Shown here in pieces: positions 52,107 to 61,153 of a stretch of 64,000 nucleotides of DNA. Below the pieces are notes generated by a model that had not been told where the DNA came from, made no database searches, and worked only from the letters and a program-made list of their open reading frames with translations. Source of the stretch: Candidatus Nanosynbacter sp. TM7-076 (lineage in GTDB: Bacteria > Patescibacteriota > Saccharimonadia > Saccharimonadales > Saccharimonadaceae). The number at the start of each line of letters is the position of its first letter. The first letter of the stretch is position 1. The stretch spans positions 186,001 through 250,000 of the forward strand of contig NZ_JAJQJS010000002.1 of NCBI RefSeq assembly GCF_022828325.1, in the 5' to 3' direction. The position numbers were made by a program, and so were the translations under genes.

Positions 52107-52661
52107 TTATCTTGAAATACAAAAATGCTGAACTGCGTATGTTTTGCTATTGTCACTACTGCGGCTGACGCCAAGTCCAATTTTCGTATAATCTGGGTTT
52201 TGTATCGCTTTGCGGTGTGGTTCTGAGTTCATCCACCAGTTAAAAGCATCTCTGCTTGTTGACTCGAAATCAGCCCAGTAAAAATTTTCACTAACCGTAT
52301 GACAACCAGCTTTACTCATTAGGTTTGCCATTTCTGATGAATACCAATTATCTGTACCTGGTATATTATGCTGTTTATATCCCTTGGCTAACATATCGTC
52401 AGATTTTAGCTGCGCACTCATGTGTATATTTTCGTCGTTCGTTAATGGCGCCACCCCGATCCGTGCGCGTTCAATATTAACCAATTCCAAGATTTCGCCA
52501 GCATCTACAGGACCAACATCATACTTGCTCTTTGGTTGCTCCTGTTTTTGCTCCTGAGCTACTTCAGTAACTGCTTGAGCGTTTAGACGGGTCTTTAGCC
52601 ATAAACCACCACCAGCGCCTGCTATAAGCAGTAAAACAGCGATGACTATAACCTTTTTCAT
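52107..52661 (-). CDS. Secreted CAP-domain (SCP/PR1-like) protein
   Basis: 184 residues: signal anchor (about 3-22), linker with QEQKQEQPKSKYDVG, then a CAP domain with LVNIERARIGVAPLTNDENI, SENFYWADFEST, WWMNSEPHRKAIQNPDYTKI and a closing AVQHFCIS. The SE and NSEPHR motifs hold the usual cavity residues; two cysteines can pair. Similar bacterial proteins are exported with unclear substrates. Confidence 0.88.
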   Translation of the reverse strand: MKKVIVIAVLLLIAGAGGGLWLKTRLNAQAVTEVAQEQKQEQPKSKYDVGPVDAGEILELVNIERARIGVAPLTNDENIHMSAQLKSDDMLAKGYKQHNIPGTDNWYSSEMANLMSKAGCHTVSENFYWADFESTSRDAFNWWMNSEPHRKAIQNPDYTKIGLGVSRSSDNSKTYAVQHFCISR

Positions 52662-52709
52662 ACCCTCACACTAGCACAACCAAAACGGTAGATCAATATT
52701 GCAAATATT

Positions 52710-54488
52710 CTACAAACCCAATTCGCGTAGCTGAGCGGGATCAACAACTGATGGTGAATTCATCATCACATCCACACCAGAGCCATTCTTTGGAAACGCC
52801 AGAGTCTCACGAACGTTTTGCTCATCGGTCAATTCCATCAAAATACGATCAACTCCAAAAGCGCATCCTGCATGAGGCGGAGCGCCGTATTTGAAAGCGC
52901 CAAGCATAGCACCAAACTTCTCTTCAACATAAGATTCACTGAAGCCCAGCAGACCGAACACTTTGTACAATACCGCTGGATTATGGTTGCGAACGCCGCC
53001 AGAGCAAATCTCATAACCATTCATCACCATATCAAACTGATCGGCGACAATGGATAATTTTTCGGCGTCAGTTTCAGCAGACTCCAGAGCTTGCAAACCA
53101 CCCTTTGGCATACTGAACGGATTATGTCCAAAGTCAAGCTTCTTACTACGCTCATCCCATTCGTAAAACGGAAAATCAATAATCCAAGCAAACGCCACGA
53201 CAGATGGATCTTTAAGATTAAAATGCGAGGCAAATTCATTACGCAAGCGTCCCAACACAGCGTTAACAACCGAGCGAGAATCAGCGCCAAAGAACACTGC
53301 ATCGCCATCAACCGCACCAGTTCTCTGCTGGATATCAGCTAATTCCTTCTCACTCAAGAATTTCGCAATTGGAGATTTTGCTTCACCGTCTTGATATGTA
53401 ATGTACGCCAAACCGCCAGCGCCTTCACTCTTAGCGATGTTGGTGAAATTGTCAATTTGCTTGCGGCTCAAACTTGCGCCATTTTTTACGCAAATAGCCT
53501 TAATGCACTCGGCATTTTTAAATACACCAAACTCAGTCCCCAAGAACACGTCCGTCAGTTCTATCAATTCCATACCAAATCGCAAATCCGGCTTATCAGA
53601 ACCGTAAGTTTCCATGGCGTCGCGATACGAAATTCGCGGAATTGAACTGCCATCACCAACCGCCAAATCGCTCAAATCCAACAATTTTTTACCAGCAAAA
53701 TCAGTTGCCAATTGCTTCATCAAAGGCTCAACTTCAGTGCGAACTTCTTCGCCATTTTCAGCAAAACTCATCTCCAAATCAAGCTGATAAAACTCGCCAT
53801 ACAAGCGATCTGCTCGCGGATCTTCGTCGCGGAAACAAGCCGCCAACTGATAATAACGCGGCACGCCACCAACCATCAGCAACTGCTTAAACTGCTGCGG
53901 AGCTTGTGGCAAGGCGTAAAACTTCCCTTCCTGCAAACGACTCGGAATCAGAAAATCACGCGCACCCTCAGGACTTGAGTTAGCCAAAATTGGCGTTTGA
54001 ATTTCAATAAAATCTCGATTGTCCATATACTCATGGATTCGACGATACATTTCGGCGCGCTTTTTAAGCATGTTTTGCATTTTTGGACGACGCAAATCAA
54101 GATAACGATATTTGAATCTTAGTTCTTCGCCAGCTTGATTATCCTCGGCAAATGGCTGAATTGGTAAAGTTTCAGCTCGGTTCAAAATTTCCAAATTGTC
54201 CACAACAATTTCCACATCGCCACTGGCAATATTCGGATTTTTCAGACCTTCACCACGCTCCGCAACCACGCCACAAGCACGAACCACAAACTCATCTCGT
54301 AAGCTTTCCGCCAAAGAGAAAGCATCTTTTTTATCAGGATTAATAACCAACTGAACCAAACCCGTGTGGTCGCGCAAATCAATAAAAATCAATCCGCCAT
54401 GATCACGCCTGGAATGAACCCAGCCCGCAACTGTAATATTTTCACCAACTTTTTTAGAAGTTTCTGCCGCCAAAATTCTATTTTTCAT
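52710..54488 (-). CDS. aspS: Aspartyl-tRNA synthetase
   Basis: Class II synthetase of bacterial type, 592 residues: N-terminal OB fold (VAGWVHSRRDHGGLIFIDLR), motif 1 region, motif 2 (FRDEDPRADRLYGEFYQLDL), GAD insertion, and motif 3 (GCAFGVDRILMEL). Bacterial GAD-containing enzymes may be discriminating or not; whether it charges Asn-tRNA too cannot be told. TATAAT (54496-54501) is 7 nt before ATG. Confidence 0.97.
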   Translation of the reverse strand: MKNRILAAETSKKVGENITVAGWVHSRRDHGGLIFIDLRDHTGLVQLVINPDKKDAFSLAESLRDEFVVRACGVVAERGEGLKNPNIASGDVEIVVDNLEILNRAETLPIQPFAEDNQAGEELRFKYRYLDLRRPKMQNMLKKRAEMYRRIHEYMDNRDFIEIQTPILANSSPEGARDFLIPSRLQEGKFYALPQAPQQFKQLLMVGGVPRYYQLAACFRDEDPRADRLYGEFYQLDLEMSFAENGEEVRTEVEPLMKQLATDFAGKKLLDLSDLAVGDGSSIPRISYRDAMETYGSDKPDLRFGMELIELTDVFLGTEFGVFKNAECIKAICVKNGASLSRKQIDNFTNIAKSEGAGGLAYITYQDGEAKSPIAKFLSEKELADIQQRTGAVDGDAVFFGADSRSVVNAVLGRLRNEFASHFNLKDPSVVAFAWIIDFPFYEWDERSKKLDFGHNPFSMPKGGLQALESAETDAEKLSIVADQFDMVMNGYEICSGGVRNHNPAVLYKVFGLLGFSESYVEEKFGAMLGAFKYGAPPHAGCAFGVDRILMELTDEQNVRETLAFPKNGSGVDVMMNSPSVVDPAQLRELGL

Positions 54489-54526
54489 ATCTGTTATTAT
54501 AGCATAATCTGAGCAAATTCCCAGAA

Positions 54527-55549
54527 TTAAACATCTCGTCGAGTTTTTGTGGGCAAATTATTTTTCTGCGGATTAGCCGTGGCGGCCTTACGAATATCTC
54601 CATAAACATCATATTCGTCAATGATTTTCTGACCTAATAACGCTTCAATTACGTCTTCTAAGCTCAGTAGACCAACTGTTTCTCGAAACTCATTTACAAC
54701 AATAAACAAGTGATGCTGCGTTTTCAAAAATGCAGCCAAGGCGTGCTGTAGAGTTTGATTTTCGCGAATATAATAGACATCTTTGCTCATGACTGTTTCC
54801 GCACGATGAGATTTTGCTTTGCGATCAATCGTCAACAAATCCTGAATTCTCAACATGCCAACAACATGGTCGATGTCGCCGTCAATGACAGGAAATCTGC
54901 TATACCCTTTTTTATGAAGATCATCAAGCACTAGCGGCCCGAGAAGTTCATTCATGGGCACCGATTCAATCATGCTTCGCGGCGTCATAATTTCCTCGAC
55001 CTTCATATCGTTGAACTTCAGTCCGTTAGTAATAAGCTTTTTCTCAGAAGATGAAATCGCCCCGCCGGATTGAGCCACCATTTCCAGCAATTCTTCTTTC
55101 GATTCAATCACCCGACTATCACCAACCACTGGCGACACCGAACGGATCAGCGACAAAATTACTTGATGTCGCTCAATTGTCGTTAAAATTAGCGGTTCAT
55201 ATTTTTCATAAAGTTGCTGTGAGTATTTCTGCCACAAACCAATTCGCGCGACAGCTCCGATTTCCAGGGCTATTATAATTGACAAAATGAGCCCAGCCGC
55301 CCAATTGAACAAATAAACGCTAATAACACTTAAAATTACCAAACATAAAGAAGCCACGGCGCGCTGCAATGAAATAATATCTCGTAAAAATTCTCTTTGT
55401 CGCAAAAGAATCTTGGCCTTTTCATCGCCTAGCCCACTTCTCCGCCGTAGCTCAAATTGGCTATGCGAAGACGTTTTCGGCTGAACTCCCAGCACTATCA
55501 GCAAAACAGCCAAAGTAACCAAATATCCAAAAATTAGCACAATCGTCAT
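54527..55549 (-). CDS. CNNM/CorC-like CBS-pair membrane protein
   Basis: 340 residues. A reduced membrane part (about 3-25 and two helices at ~62-105) is followed by a CBS pair of CNNM/CorC type: KVEEIMTPRSMIESVPMNEL, YSRFPVIDGDIDHVVGMLRI, and HHLFIVVNEFRETVGLLSLE with the ending EALLGQKIIDEYD. It may take part in Mg transport or sensing. I start at ATG 55549: TACAAT lies exactly 6 nt upstream, which would lie inside the frame if 55567 were used. Confidence 0.85.
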   Translation of the reverse strand: MTIVLIFGYLVTLAVLLIVLGVQPKTSSHSQFELRRRSGLGDEKAKILLRQREFLRDIISLQRAVASLCLVILSVISVYLFNWAAGLILSIIIALEIGAVARIGLWQKYSQQLYEKYEPLILTTIERHQVILSLIRSVSPVVGDSRVIESKEELLEMVAQSGGAISSSEKKLITNGLKFNDMKVEEIMTPRSMIESVPMNELLGPLVLDDLHKKGYSRFPVIDGDIDHVVGMLRIQDLLTIDRKAKSHRAETVMSKDVYYIRENQTLQHALAAFLKTQHHLFIVVNEFRETVGLLSLEDVIEALLGQKIIDEYDVYGDIRKAATANPQKNNLPTKTRRDV

Positions 55550-55602
55550 AGTTTTATTGTACCGCATTCCGTGCTATACTTACTAGAGTAAATGGAGGTA
55601 AA

Positions 55603-56295
55603 ATGAATAAGAAAAGCTGGATAATTTTTGCAATTATTGTAGTGGCAATTGTTGGCGGAATGGTTTATATTTCGACACAAAATCGACTAAACATTAGCGA
55701 CATCAACAACGATCAGCTGAACACGGCTATCAGCGCAGAATCAAGAAATGGCAATATCGCGGATCATGAAATTGGTAGCAAAGACGCCAAAGTAACAATT
55801 ATCGAATACGCCGACTATCAATGCCCTGGCTGTGGCACCGCTGCACCAAAAGCTGAAGCGCTAGCTAAAAAATATAAAGATCACGTTCGATTAATTTTCC
55901 GTAATTTCCCAATTGCAAGCTCACACCCTAACGCACGAGCTGCCGCTGCCGTAGCTGAAGCTGCTGGTTTACAGAGTAAATTCTGGGAAATGAATGAACT
56001 TCTATATGCAAATCAGGACGCCTGGAAAAACGCCAACACTACAGAACGCGACAACATTTTCAAATCTTATGCTGAACAATTGAAACTTAATATCGATCAA
56101 TATAAAACCGATATTGCCAGTAACAGGGTTAAAAATAAAATTGACTTCGATATGGCTCTCGGTCGCAAACACGGCGTTGCCGCAACACCAACTTTCTACA
56201 TAAATGGAAAAAACACTGAGATGGACAGCTCTGGCTCAATTGAATCATCAGTCAAGGAAGCCTTGAAAAAAGCTGGCGTTGAAGTAAAAGATTAA
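55603..56295 (+). CDS. DsbA-family thiol-disulfide oxidoreductase
   Basis: 230 residues with a signal anchor (about 5-23) and an extracytoplasmic thioredoxin fold with the DsbA helical insert. The active site is CPGC (C74 and C77, in YADYQCPGCGTAAP) and cis-Pro lies in VAATPTFYING. It probably forms or exchanges disulfides in exported proteins such as the cysteine-repeat surface protein at 14.2 kb. GGAGG stands before ATG and a terminator follows. Confidence 0.92.
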   Translation: MNKKSWIIFAIIVVAIVGGMVYISTQNRLNISDINNDQLNTAISAESRNGNIADHEIGSKDAKVTIIEYADYQCPGCGTAAPKAEALAKKYKDHVRLIFRNFPIASSHPNARAAAAVAEAAGLQSKFWEMNELLYANQDAWKNANTTERDNIFKSYAEQLKLNIDQYKTDIASNRVKNKIDFDMALGRKHGVAATPTFYINGKNTEMDSSGSIESSVKEALKKAGVEVKD

Positions 56296-56314
56296 CGAAT
56301 TTTCACACAAACCA

Positions 56315-56346
56315 AAATCCCGCTCCGGTGCCTTGGAGCGGGATTT
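56315..56346. terminator. Strong hairpin terminator after the DsbA-like gene
   Basis: A perfect 12-bp stem AAATCCCGCTCC/GGAGCGGGATTT with 8-nt loop and T-rich flanks on both sides. Confidence 0.88.
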
Positions 56347-56392
56347 GTTTATAGTCGTCCCTATTCTATCGTTGGAGCGACCGTACTACTTT

Positions 56393-56485
56393 TTATTGCG
56401 CTATATATGTTTGCCATTCGGCAGGCACCACATCCACCGCGATCTTTTTGCGCCTTGATGGCACAAATTTGATTGCTATTGGCAT
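56393..56485 (-). CDS. Possible 30-residue peptide
   Basis: In the 350-bp gap between the DsbA-like and CorA genes a short frame reads MPIAIKFVPSRRKKIAVDVV and ends in AEWQTYIAQ. AAGGAG stands 11 nt before ATG and the strong hairpin at 56315 could end its transcript. The support is weak: length and spacing are borderline. The rest of the gap shows nothing else. Confidence 0.35.
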   Translation of the reverse strand: MPIAIKFVPSRRKKIAVDVVPAEWQTYIAQ

Positions 56486-56645
56486 GTGTTTTGCACTCCT
56501 TATTATTATGTGCAGCCCCACGCGCTTCGACCTTTATCACTTAATATCAGCAATTTAATGCTTCGGCGCGAGACATGCTAACAATGTTACCAAACGTTTA
56601 TTGGCACGTCAAGCAAAAACATTTTGAAAATGCTTATTATATATA

Positions 56646-57566
56646 TTAGAATAAGCGGAGTCGCTTAGCAACAAACATAACAAGTAAAATCAACAACACC
56701 GTAAAACTAGTGATAACTGGATACGCCCAAGGCTCGCCCTGAAATGGTAACGCGATATTCATTCCATACATTCCGTAAAAAACGTTCGGAATAGCCAGAA
56801 GAATTGTTATGGCGGTCAATGCCTTCATGCGTTGGTTCAGCGTATTATTAGCAACCGTCGAATAAGCGTTTTGAATGCTGGAAATTGTGTGCGTGCTGGA
56901 ACTTATCGCCACTAAAACTTGCCTGATGTGTAGATCGACGTCCTCCAAGGCTTCCAGATCTCTGGTCTTAAATAAGTGGCGACGGTTTTCCATTAGTTGT
57001 GTAATAACGCGGGACATCCCTTCCAAACTGCTTCGATATTCATTAAGCGTGTCTTCAATTGCGACAAATTTAATAAAATCCGAATTCTCAACTTCATGAC
57101 GACTTAGTCGCCGACGAGCATCGCTAATTTGCTCCGTTAACAAATGCACGCGTTGTTCATATTGAGAAATAATATACGCCAAATTCGCAGCAAAAACTCC
57201 CGCTGGGCGCTCGGTTGTGCTAAATAAATAATCGCTAACCTCCAGGGGTGAAAATTTAACATGAGGCGATATTGTAATATAATGACCGCCGCTAATTGCA
57301 ATCAAAAACGGTGCCGTTTTACCAGAATCAGTTTGACCAAATGGTATGCGTGTAAAAATATATTCAACGCCATCAGAAAACTCCGCTCGAGGTAATTCAT
57401 GGATGTCCAGTACGTCACGGACAATATTAGCAGACAGCGACAAAGCCTTTGAAACTCGAGTAGCATCAAGACTCCCGGTCAAATTAATCCAACCGTTTTT
57501 ATGCATTCGCTGAGCTTGCGTCAACTTTTCAGTCAACGATCTGCGTTCAAAATAGCCCACCATCAT
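56646..57566 (-). CDS. CorA-like divalent cation transporter, first paralogue
   Basis: 306 residues. A large N-terminal cytoplasmic domain with a long stalk helix leads to two C-terminal helices with the pore motif YGMN (in GMYGMNIALPFQGEPWAY). The second helix ends with a basic tail. It lies beside a second CorA-like gene, about 45% alike by eye in the pore region only. TATAAT (57573-57578) is exactly 6 nt before ATG 57566. Confidence 0.9.
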   Translation of the reverse strand: MMVGYFERRSLTEKLTQAQRMHKNGWINLTGSLDATRVSKALSLSANIVRDVLDIHELPRAEFSDGVEYIFTRIPFGQTDSGKTAPFLIAISGGHYITISPHVKFSPLEVSDYLFSTTERPAGVFAANLAYIISQYEQRVHLLTEQISDARRRLSRHEVENSDFIKFVAIEDTLNEYRSSLEGMSRVITQLMENRRHLFKTRDLEALEDVDLHIRQVLVAISSSTHTISSIQNAYSTVANNTLNQRMKALTAITILLAIPNVFYGMYGMNIALPFQGEPWAYPVITSFTVLLILLVMFVAKRLRLF

Positions 57567-57623
57567 GAGAAAATTATAATATACATAAGCAATATTAGCA
57601 ATCTGTCGAATTGCAATTAAACT

Positions 57624-58538
57624 TTATCGGCGGCGCAGGAAATAATAGCCCACAACAAATGCCAGCACTACACTGATCGCGGTAATCGCCCAAAACATCA
57701 ATGGATTATCGGCGCCCGGAACCGGCACGTTCATACCATACAAACCAGCGATCATCGTCGGAATAGTCAAAGCCACGGTAATTACGGTTAGCAGGCGAAT
57801 TGTTTCGTTAAGGCGCGTATCCATCACCGCCCTATAGCTGTCGCGCACATTAGTAATCGTCCTCAACAAACTTTTACAACGCGCAATCACCTGCTCCAAA
57901 TCAATCGAAATATCCTCAACGTCTTCCTTGTCATCAGCTTTCAGTCGCAACTTCTGAGTCGCCAAAAGTCTCTCAATTGCCCAGTTCATCGGAATTAACG
58001 CGTCAAGATAATCATTCAATTTGCGCTCATACTCCGCCAGTGTGGCAATGTCATTAACTCTCAGTGTATGAATACTGTCCGTAGCCGCTCGCATTTGGCG
58101 ATTAATCGTTGCCACACGCCGCTGATATTGCGTTGAAATTGCCTCAACCATCGCCACCAAAAGCTCAACTTGTCGATCCGTCCTAATTCGCACTTTATCG
58201 ATAAATGGCTGCCATAATCGCCCCAAACTATCTCTAGACAACGTCACGATATGATCTTTATTGATGCAGAATAAAATCGGCGTGGTAAAATCGTTAAAAT
58301 CGTCGTCAGTGTCTGGCAGTCGCGCAATCAAATAAGTCCACTCATCATCAAACTCAATACGCGGCACCTCATGCGGGTCAAGCGCGTCACTTATCAAATC
58401 CTCATCCAAGCCCAGCGTCAACAATTGCGAAACCTCTTCGTCGCTCGGTCTTTCGCAGCGCACCCACGAACCAGACTGCAAATTTTCTTGCGGACTAATT
58501 ACTGAATCACTATTTGTTGAACGAAGATATTGCAACAT
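57624..58538 (-). CDS. CorA-like divalent cation transporter, second paralogue
   Basis: 304 residues, same layout: cytoplasmic domain, long helix with YQRRVATINRQMRAATDSIH and the pore motif YGMN (AGLYGMNVPVPGADNPLMFW), ending in YYFLRRR. TATAAT lies 8 nt before ATG. The pair stands in tandem (57 nt apart), suggesting an old duplication with divergence, perhaps Mg and another metal (Co or Ni). Confidence 0.9.
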   Translation of the reverse strand: MLQYLRSTNSDSVISPQENLQSGSWVRCERPSDEEVSQLLTLGLDEDLISDALDPHEVPRIEFDDEWTYLIARLPDTDDDFNDFTTPILFCINKDHIVTLSRDSLGRLWQPFIDKVRIRTDRQVELLVAMVEAISTQYQRRVATINRQMRAATDSIHTLRVNDIATLAEYERKLNDYLDALIPMNWAIERLLATQKLRLKADDKEDVEDISIDLEQVIARCKSLLRTITNVRDSYRAVMDTRLNETIRLLTVITVALTIPTMIAGLYGMNVPVPGADNPLMFWAITAISVVLAFVVGYYFLRRR

Positions 58539-58573
58539 AATTTCATATTATAAAATAAAACATACATAAACAC

Positions 58574-58606
58574 AAGAAGCTCCTGCACCGTTCACAGGAA
58601 CTTCTT
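58574..58606 (-). terminator. Terminator after the arc operon
   Basis: On the minus strand a 12-bp stem AAGAAGTTCCTG/CAGGAGCTTCTT (one G-U), then GTGTTTATG. The T run is weak. Confidence 0.65.
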
Positions 58607-58615
58607 GAATTTTTA

Positions 58616-59566
58616 TTACGATTTAACTATCGTGCCCGCCGAGCCGCTAATGGCTTCAGCGGTTTTATCCAGCGAAGTAATAATCGCCGTGCGCCCCGAC
58701 TTTCCATCCAGGAACGACAAGGCAGCCTGAGTTTTTGGCAACATCGAGCCTGCCGCAAATTGCCCATCGTCAATATGCTTTTGAAGTTCTTCTATTGAAA
58801 CTTCCCCGAGAGATTGCTCATCTGGTTTGCCAAAATTAATTTTAGCAGCATCAACCGAAGTCAAAATCAGCAAGGTATCGGCGTCCAAAAGATCTGCCAA
58901 TTTTGCCGCGCCGAAGTCCTTATCAATAACCGCAGCGACGCCTTTTAATTGACCAGTTTCGTCTTGCAAAACAGGAATGCCGCCGCCGCCAGTTGAAACG
59001 ACCGTCACGCCAGCATGAACCAGCGCCTTAATCACATCAGCCTCAACAATCGTCTGAGGTTTTGGCGAAGGAACGACACGCCGCCAGCCGCGACCAGCGT
59101 CTTCTTTTACCGTGTAGCCGCGTTCGCTAGCGACGGTTTTTGCCTCGTCTTCCGAATAGAACGGACCAATGGGCTTGGTTGGATTTTGGAATGCTGGATC
59201 GCTTAAGCTAACAATCGTTTGAGTTATAATGCTAACAGCGCGATTGTTCATCTGATTAACCATAAAGGCGTCATAAAAAGCCTGTTGCAGCCAAAAGCCA
59301 ATCAATCCCTGGCTCATGGCGCCAGAATCTTCCAGTGGCAAACTTGGCACATCTGGCGTGTTAATCGCCTCTTCGTGCAACACAATGTTGCCAACCTGAG
59401 GACCATTACCATGAACGATTGCTACGTTATGACCAGCCTGGATTAACGGTAAAAGTTGACGAACCGTTTCATCGGCTACTCGTTGCTGTTGCTCAGACGC
59501 AGCTTCGCCCTGCCGTTGCAGGGCGTTACCACCGAGCGCTACTACAATAGTACGCTTCTTATCCAT
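58616..59566 (-). CDS. arcC: Carbamate kinase
   Basis: Transfers phosphate from carbamoyl phosphate to ADP, the ATP-forming step of the arginine deiminase pathway. VVALGGNALQRQGE, HGNGPQVGNI, STGGGGIPVL, VIDKDFGAAKLADLL and MLPKTQAALSFL mark the family; 316 residues is full length. Last gene of arcA-arcB-arcD-arcC, 3 nt after arcD. Confidence 0.97.
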   Translation of the reverse strand: MDKKRTIVVALGGNALQRQGEAASEQQQRVADETVRQLLPLIQAGHNVAIVHGNGPQVGNIVLHEEAINTPDVPSLPLEDSGAMSQGLIGFWLQQAFYDAFMVNQMNNRAVSIITQTIVSLSDPAFQNPTKPIGPFYSEDEAKTVASERGYTVKEDAGRGWRRVVPSPKPQTIVEADVIKALVHAGVTVVSTGGGGIPVLQDETGQLKGVAAVIDKDFGAAKLADLLDADTLLILTSVDAAKINFGKPDEQSLGEVSIEELQKHIDDGQFAAGSMLPKTQAALSFLDGKSGRTAIITSLDKTAEAISGSAGTIVKS

Positions 59567-59569
59567 AGG

Positions 59570-61114
59570 CTACAGTGCTCCGAAAATTGCAATAACTGTG
59601 ATGCTGATAATAGCAAATACCGCCATAATTGGAGCTGAGCGTTTTAGCCAGTCGCGATATGAAACACCAGCCAAAGCCAATCCACCCATCAACGACGCGA
59701 TAGTTGGAGCCATCATATTGATCAAGCCAGACGCTGTCGCAAATGCGGCGACCATAACTTCTTTACTTGAGCCAACCAGATCAGCAATTGGCGCAATAAC
59801 TGGCATAGTTGCTGCCGCCAAACCTGATGATGACGGAACGATAAATGACATTGGCAGGTAGAATAGATATGCCAACACACCGACAACACCGCCACCAGCA
59901 TCTTTCAGGAGAGATTCACCCCAGCTGATGATCGTGTCCTGAATTTCACCGTTAGTCATAACTACAGAAACACCTGTTGCTACTGCAATAATCAAAGCAA
60001 CTGGTAAGATATCTTTCACACCATCGATAAATGTATCAACTGGGAAAACACCCTCTTTCTTAAATTCTTTGTAGTAAATTGCGGTTATGACAATAGTTGA
60101 AATTAGGAATAGTGCAGTGATTTCATTGAAATACCAATCACCAAATGCCGCACTGTGGACTACACCAAGTACCGCGCCAATAACTGGCAAACCTGCAGCC
60201 CATTCAAACATATCAGCGAAGAATGTGATATTCCAACTTCCCCATGGAATCAAGGAAAGAATCATTAGCACAAACGTAATAGCAAACACGGACATAACGA
60301 CTTTTCGTGGACCAGTGAATTTTGGTACGTTTGTCGTGTCGAGAGCAGCCGTAGCTGGCTTATAGCGAACATCTTCTTTGTACTTGCCGGCCTTAACTTT
60401 TGCGGCGTAACGCATAGTAAAGACAATTGCGGCAATCAAACAAAGTACTAAGATGATAGACATTATTGGAATAACGCTACCCAATTTCACGTCTGCGGTT
60501 TTTGCCGCAACACCAGTAGAGAATGGGTTGATTGTCGAACCAAGCACACCAGTACCAGCACCCAGCACAATCACCATCACACCAGTCATGGCATTATAGC
60601 CAGCAGCAATCATCATCGGTATGACGAGCGCGTAGAACGCCACGGTTTCTTCCTGCATGCCGTAAGTTGTACCACCGATAGCGAAGAGAATCATCAGAAT
60701 CGGGATGAGCCACTTTTCCTTGCCCTTCATCTTTCGGAGCAGTGCGCCAAGAGAAGCGTCAAGCGCACCAGTTTTCATGGTGACGCCTAAGAATCCACCA
60801 AGCACCATCACGAAGACGATGACATCAAGCTTGTCTGACATACCTTTAATAGGTGCAGTAAAGACGTCCCACAAACCCTGCTGATCGTGTTTTTTGACCT
60901 CTTCCTTTTTACCGTCTTTTTCTTCCGTGGCGGTTCGATCTTTGTCGACTACGTGATACGAATTAGCTATACGATCGCCATCTTCGTTCGTCTTATATAG
61001 TCCAGAAGGAACAACCCACGTCAATGCCGCCATAACGATGATCACGACAAACAAAATAGTAAACGCCGACGGTGATCGAAGCTTCTGCTTTGCTTTTTTA
61101 ATTTTTTCTACCAT
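59570..61114 (-). CDS. arcD: YfcC-type arginine/ornithine transporter ArcD
   Basis: 514 residues, about 12 helices, of the YfcC/DcuC-ArcD type. After a short basic start and one helix there is a polar loop with KDRTATEEKDGKKEEVKKHD, then regular helices with GTTYGMQEETVAFYALVIP and MSFIVPSSSGLAAATMPVIA, both typical of YfcC. Position between the OTC and carbamate kinase genes supports arginine/ornithine exchange. GGAGG is close to ATG. Confidence 0.9.
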   Translation of the reverse strand: MVEKIKKAKQKLRSPSAFTILFVVIIVMAALTWVVPSGLYKTNEDGDRIANSYHVVDKDRTATEEKDGKKEEVKKHDQQGLWDVFTAPIKGMSDKLDVIVFVMVLGGFLGVTMKTGALDASLGALLRKMKGKEKWLIPILMILFAIGGTTYGMQEETVAFYALVIPMMIAAGYNAMTGVMVIVLGAGTGVLGSTINPFSTGVAAKTADVKLGSVIPIMSIILVLCLIAAIVFTMRYAAKVKAGKYKEDVRYKPATAALDTTNVPKFTGPRKVVMSVFAITFVLMILSLIPWGSWNITFFADMFEWAAGLPVIGAVLGVVHSAAFGDWYFNEITALFLISTIVITAIYYKEFKKEGVFPVDTFIDGVKDILPVALIIAVATGVSVVMTNGEIQDTIISWGESLLKDAGGGVVGVLAYLFYLPMSFIVPSSSGLAAATMPVIAPIADLVGSSKEVMVAAFATASGLINMMAPTIASLMGGLALAGVSYRDWLKRSAPIMAVFAIISITVIAIFGAL

Positions 61115-61153
61115 TGCCTCGGAGCCTCCTTAACCTCCTCATTACGACAACAA

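Noticed and set aside
52818..54343. Several plus-strand frames opposite aspS
   Set aside because: Shadow frames of a highly conserved gene without start signals.
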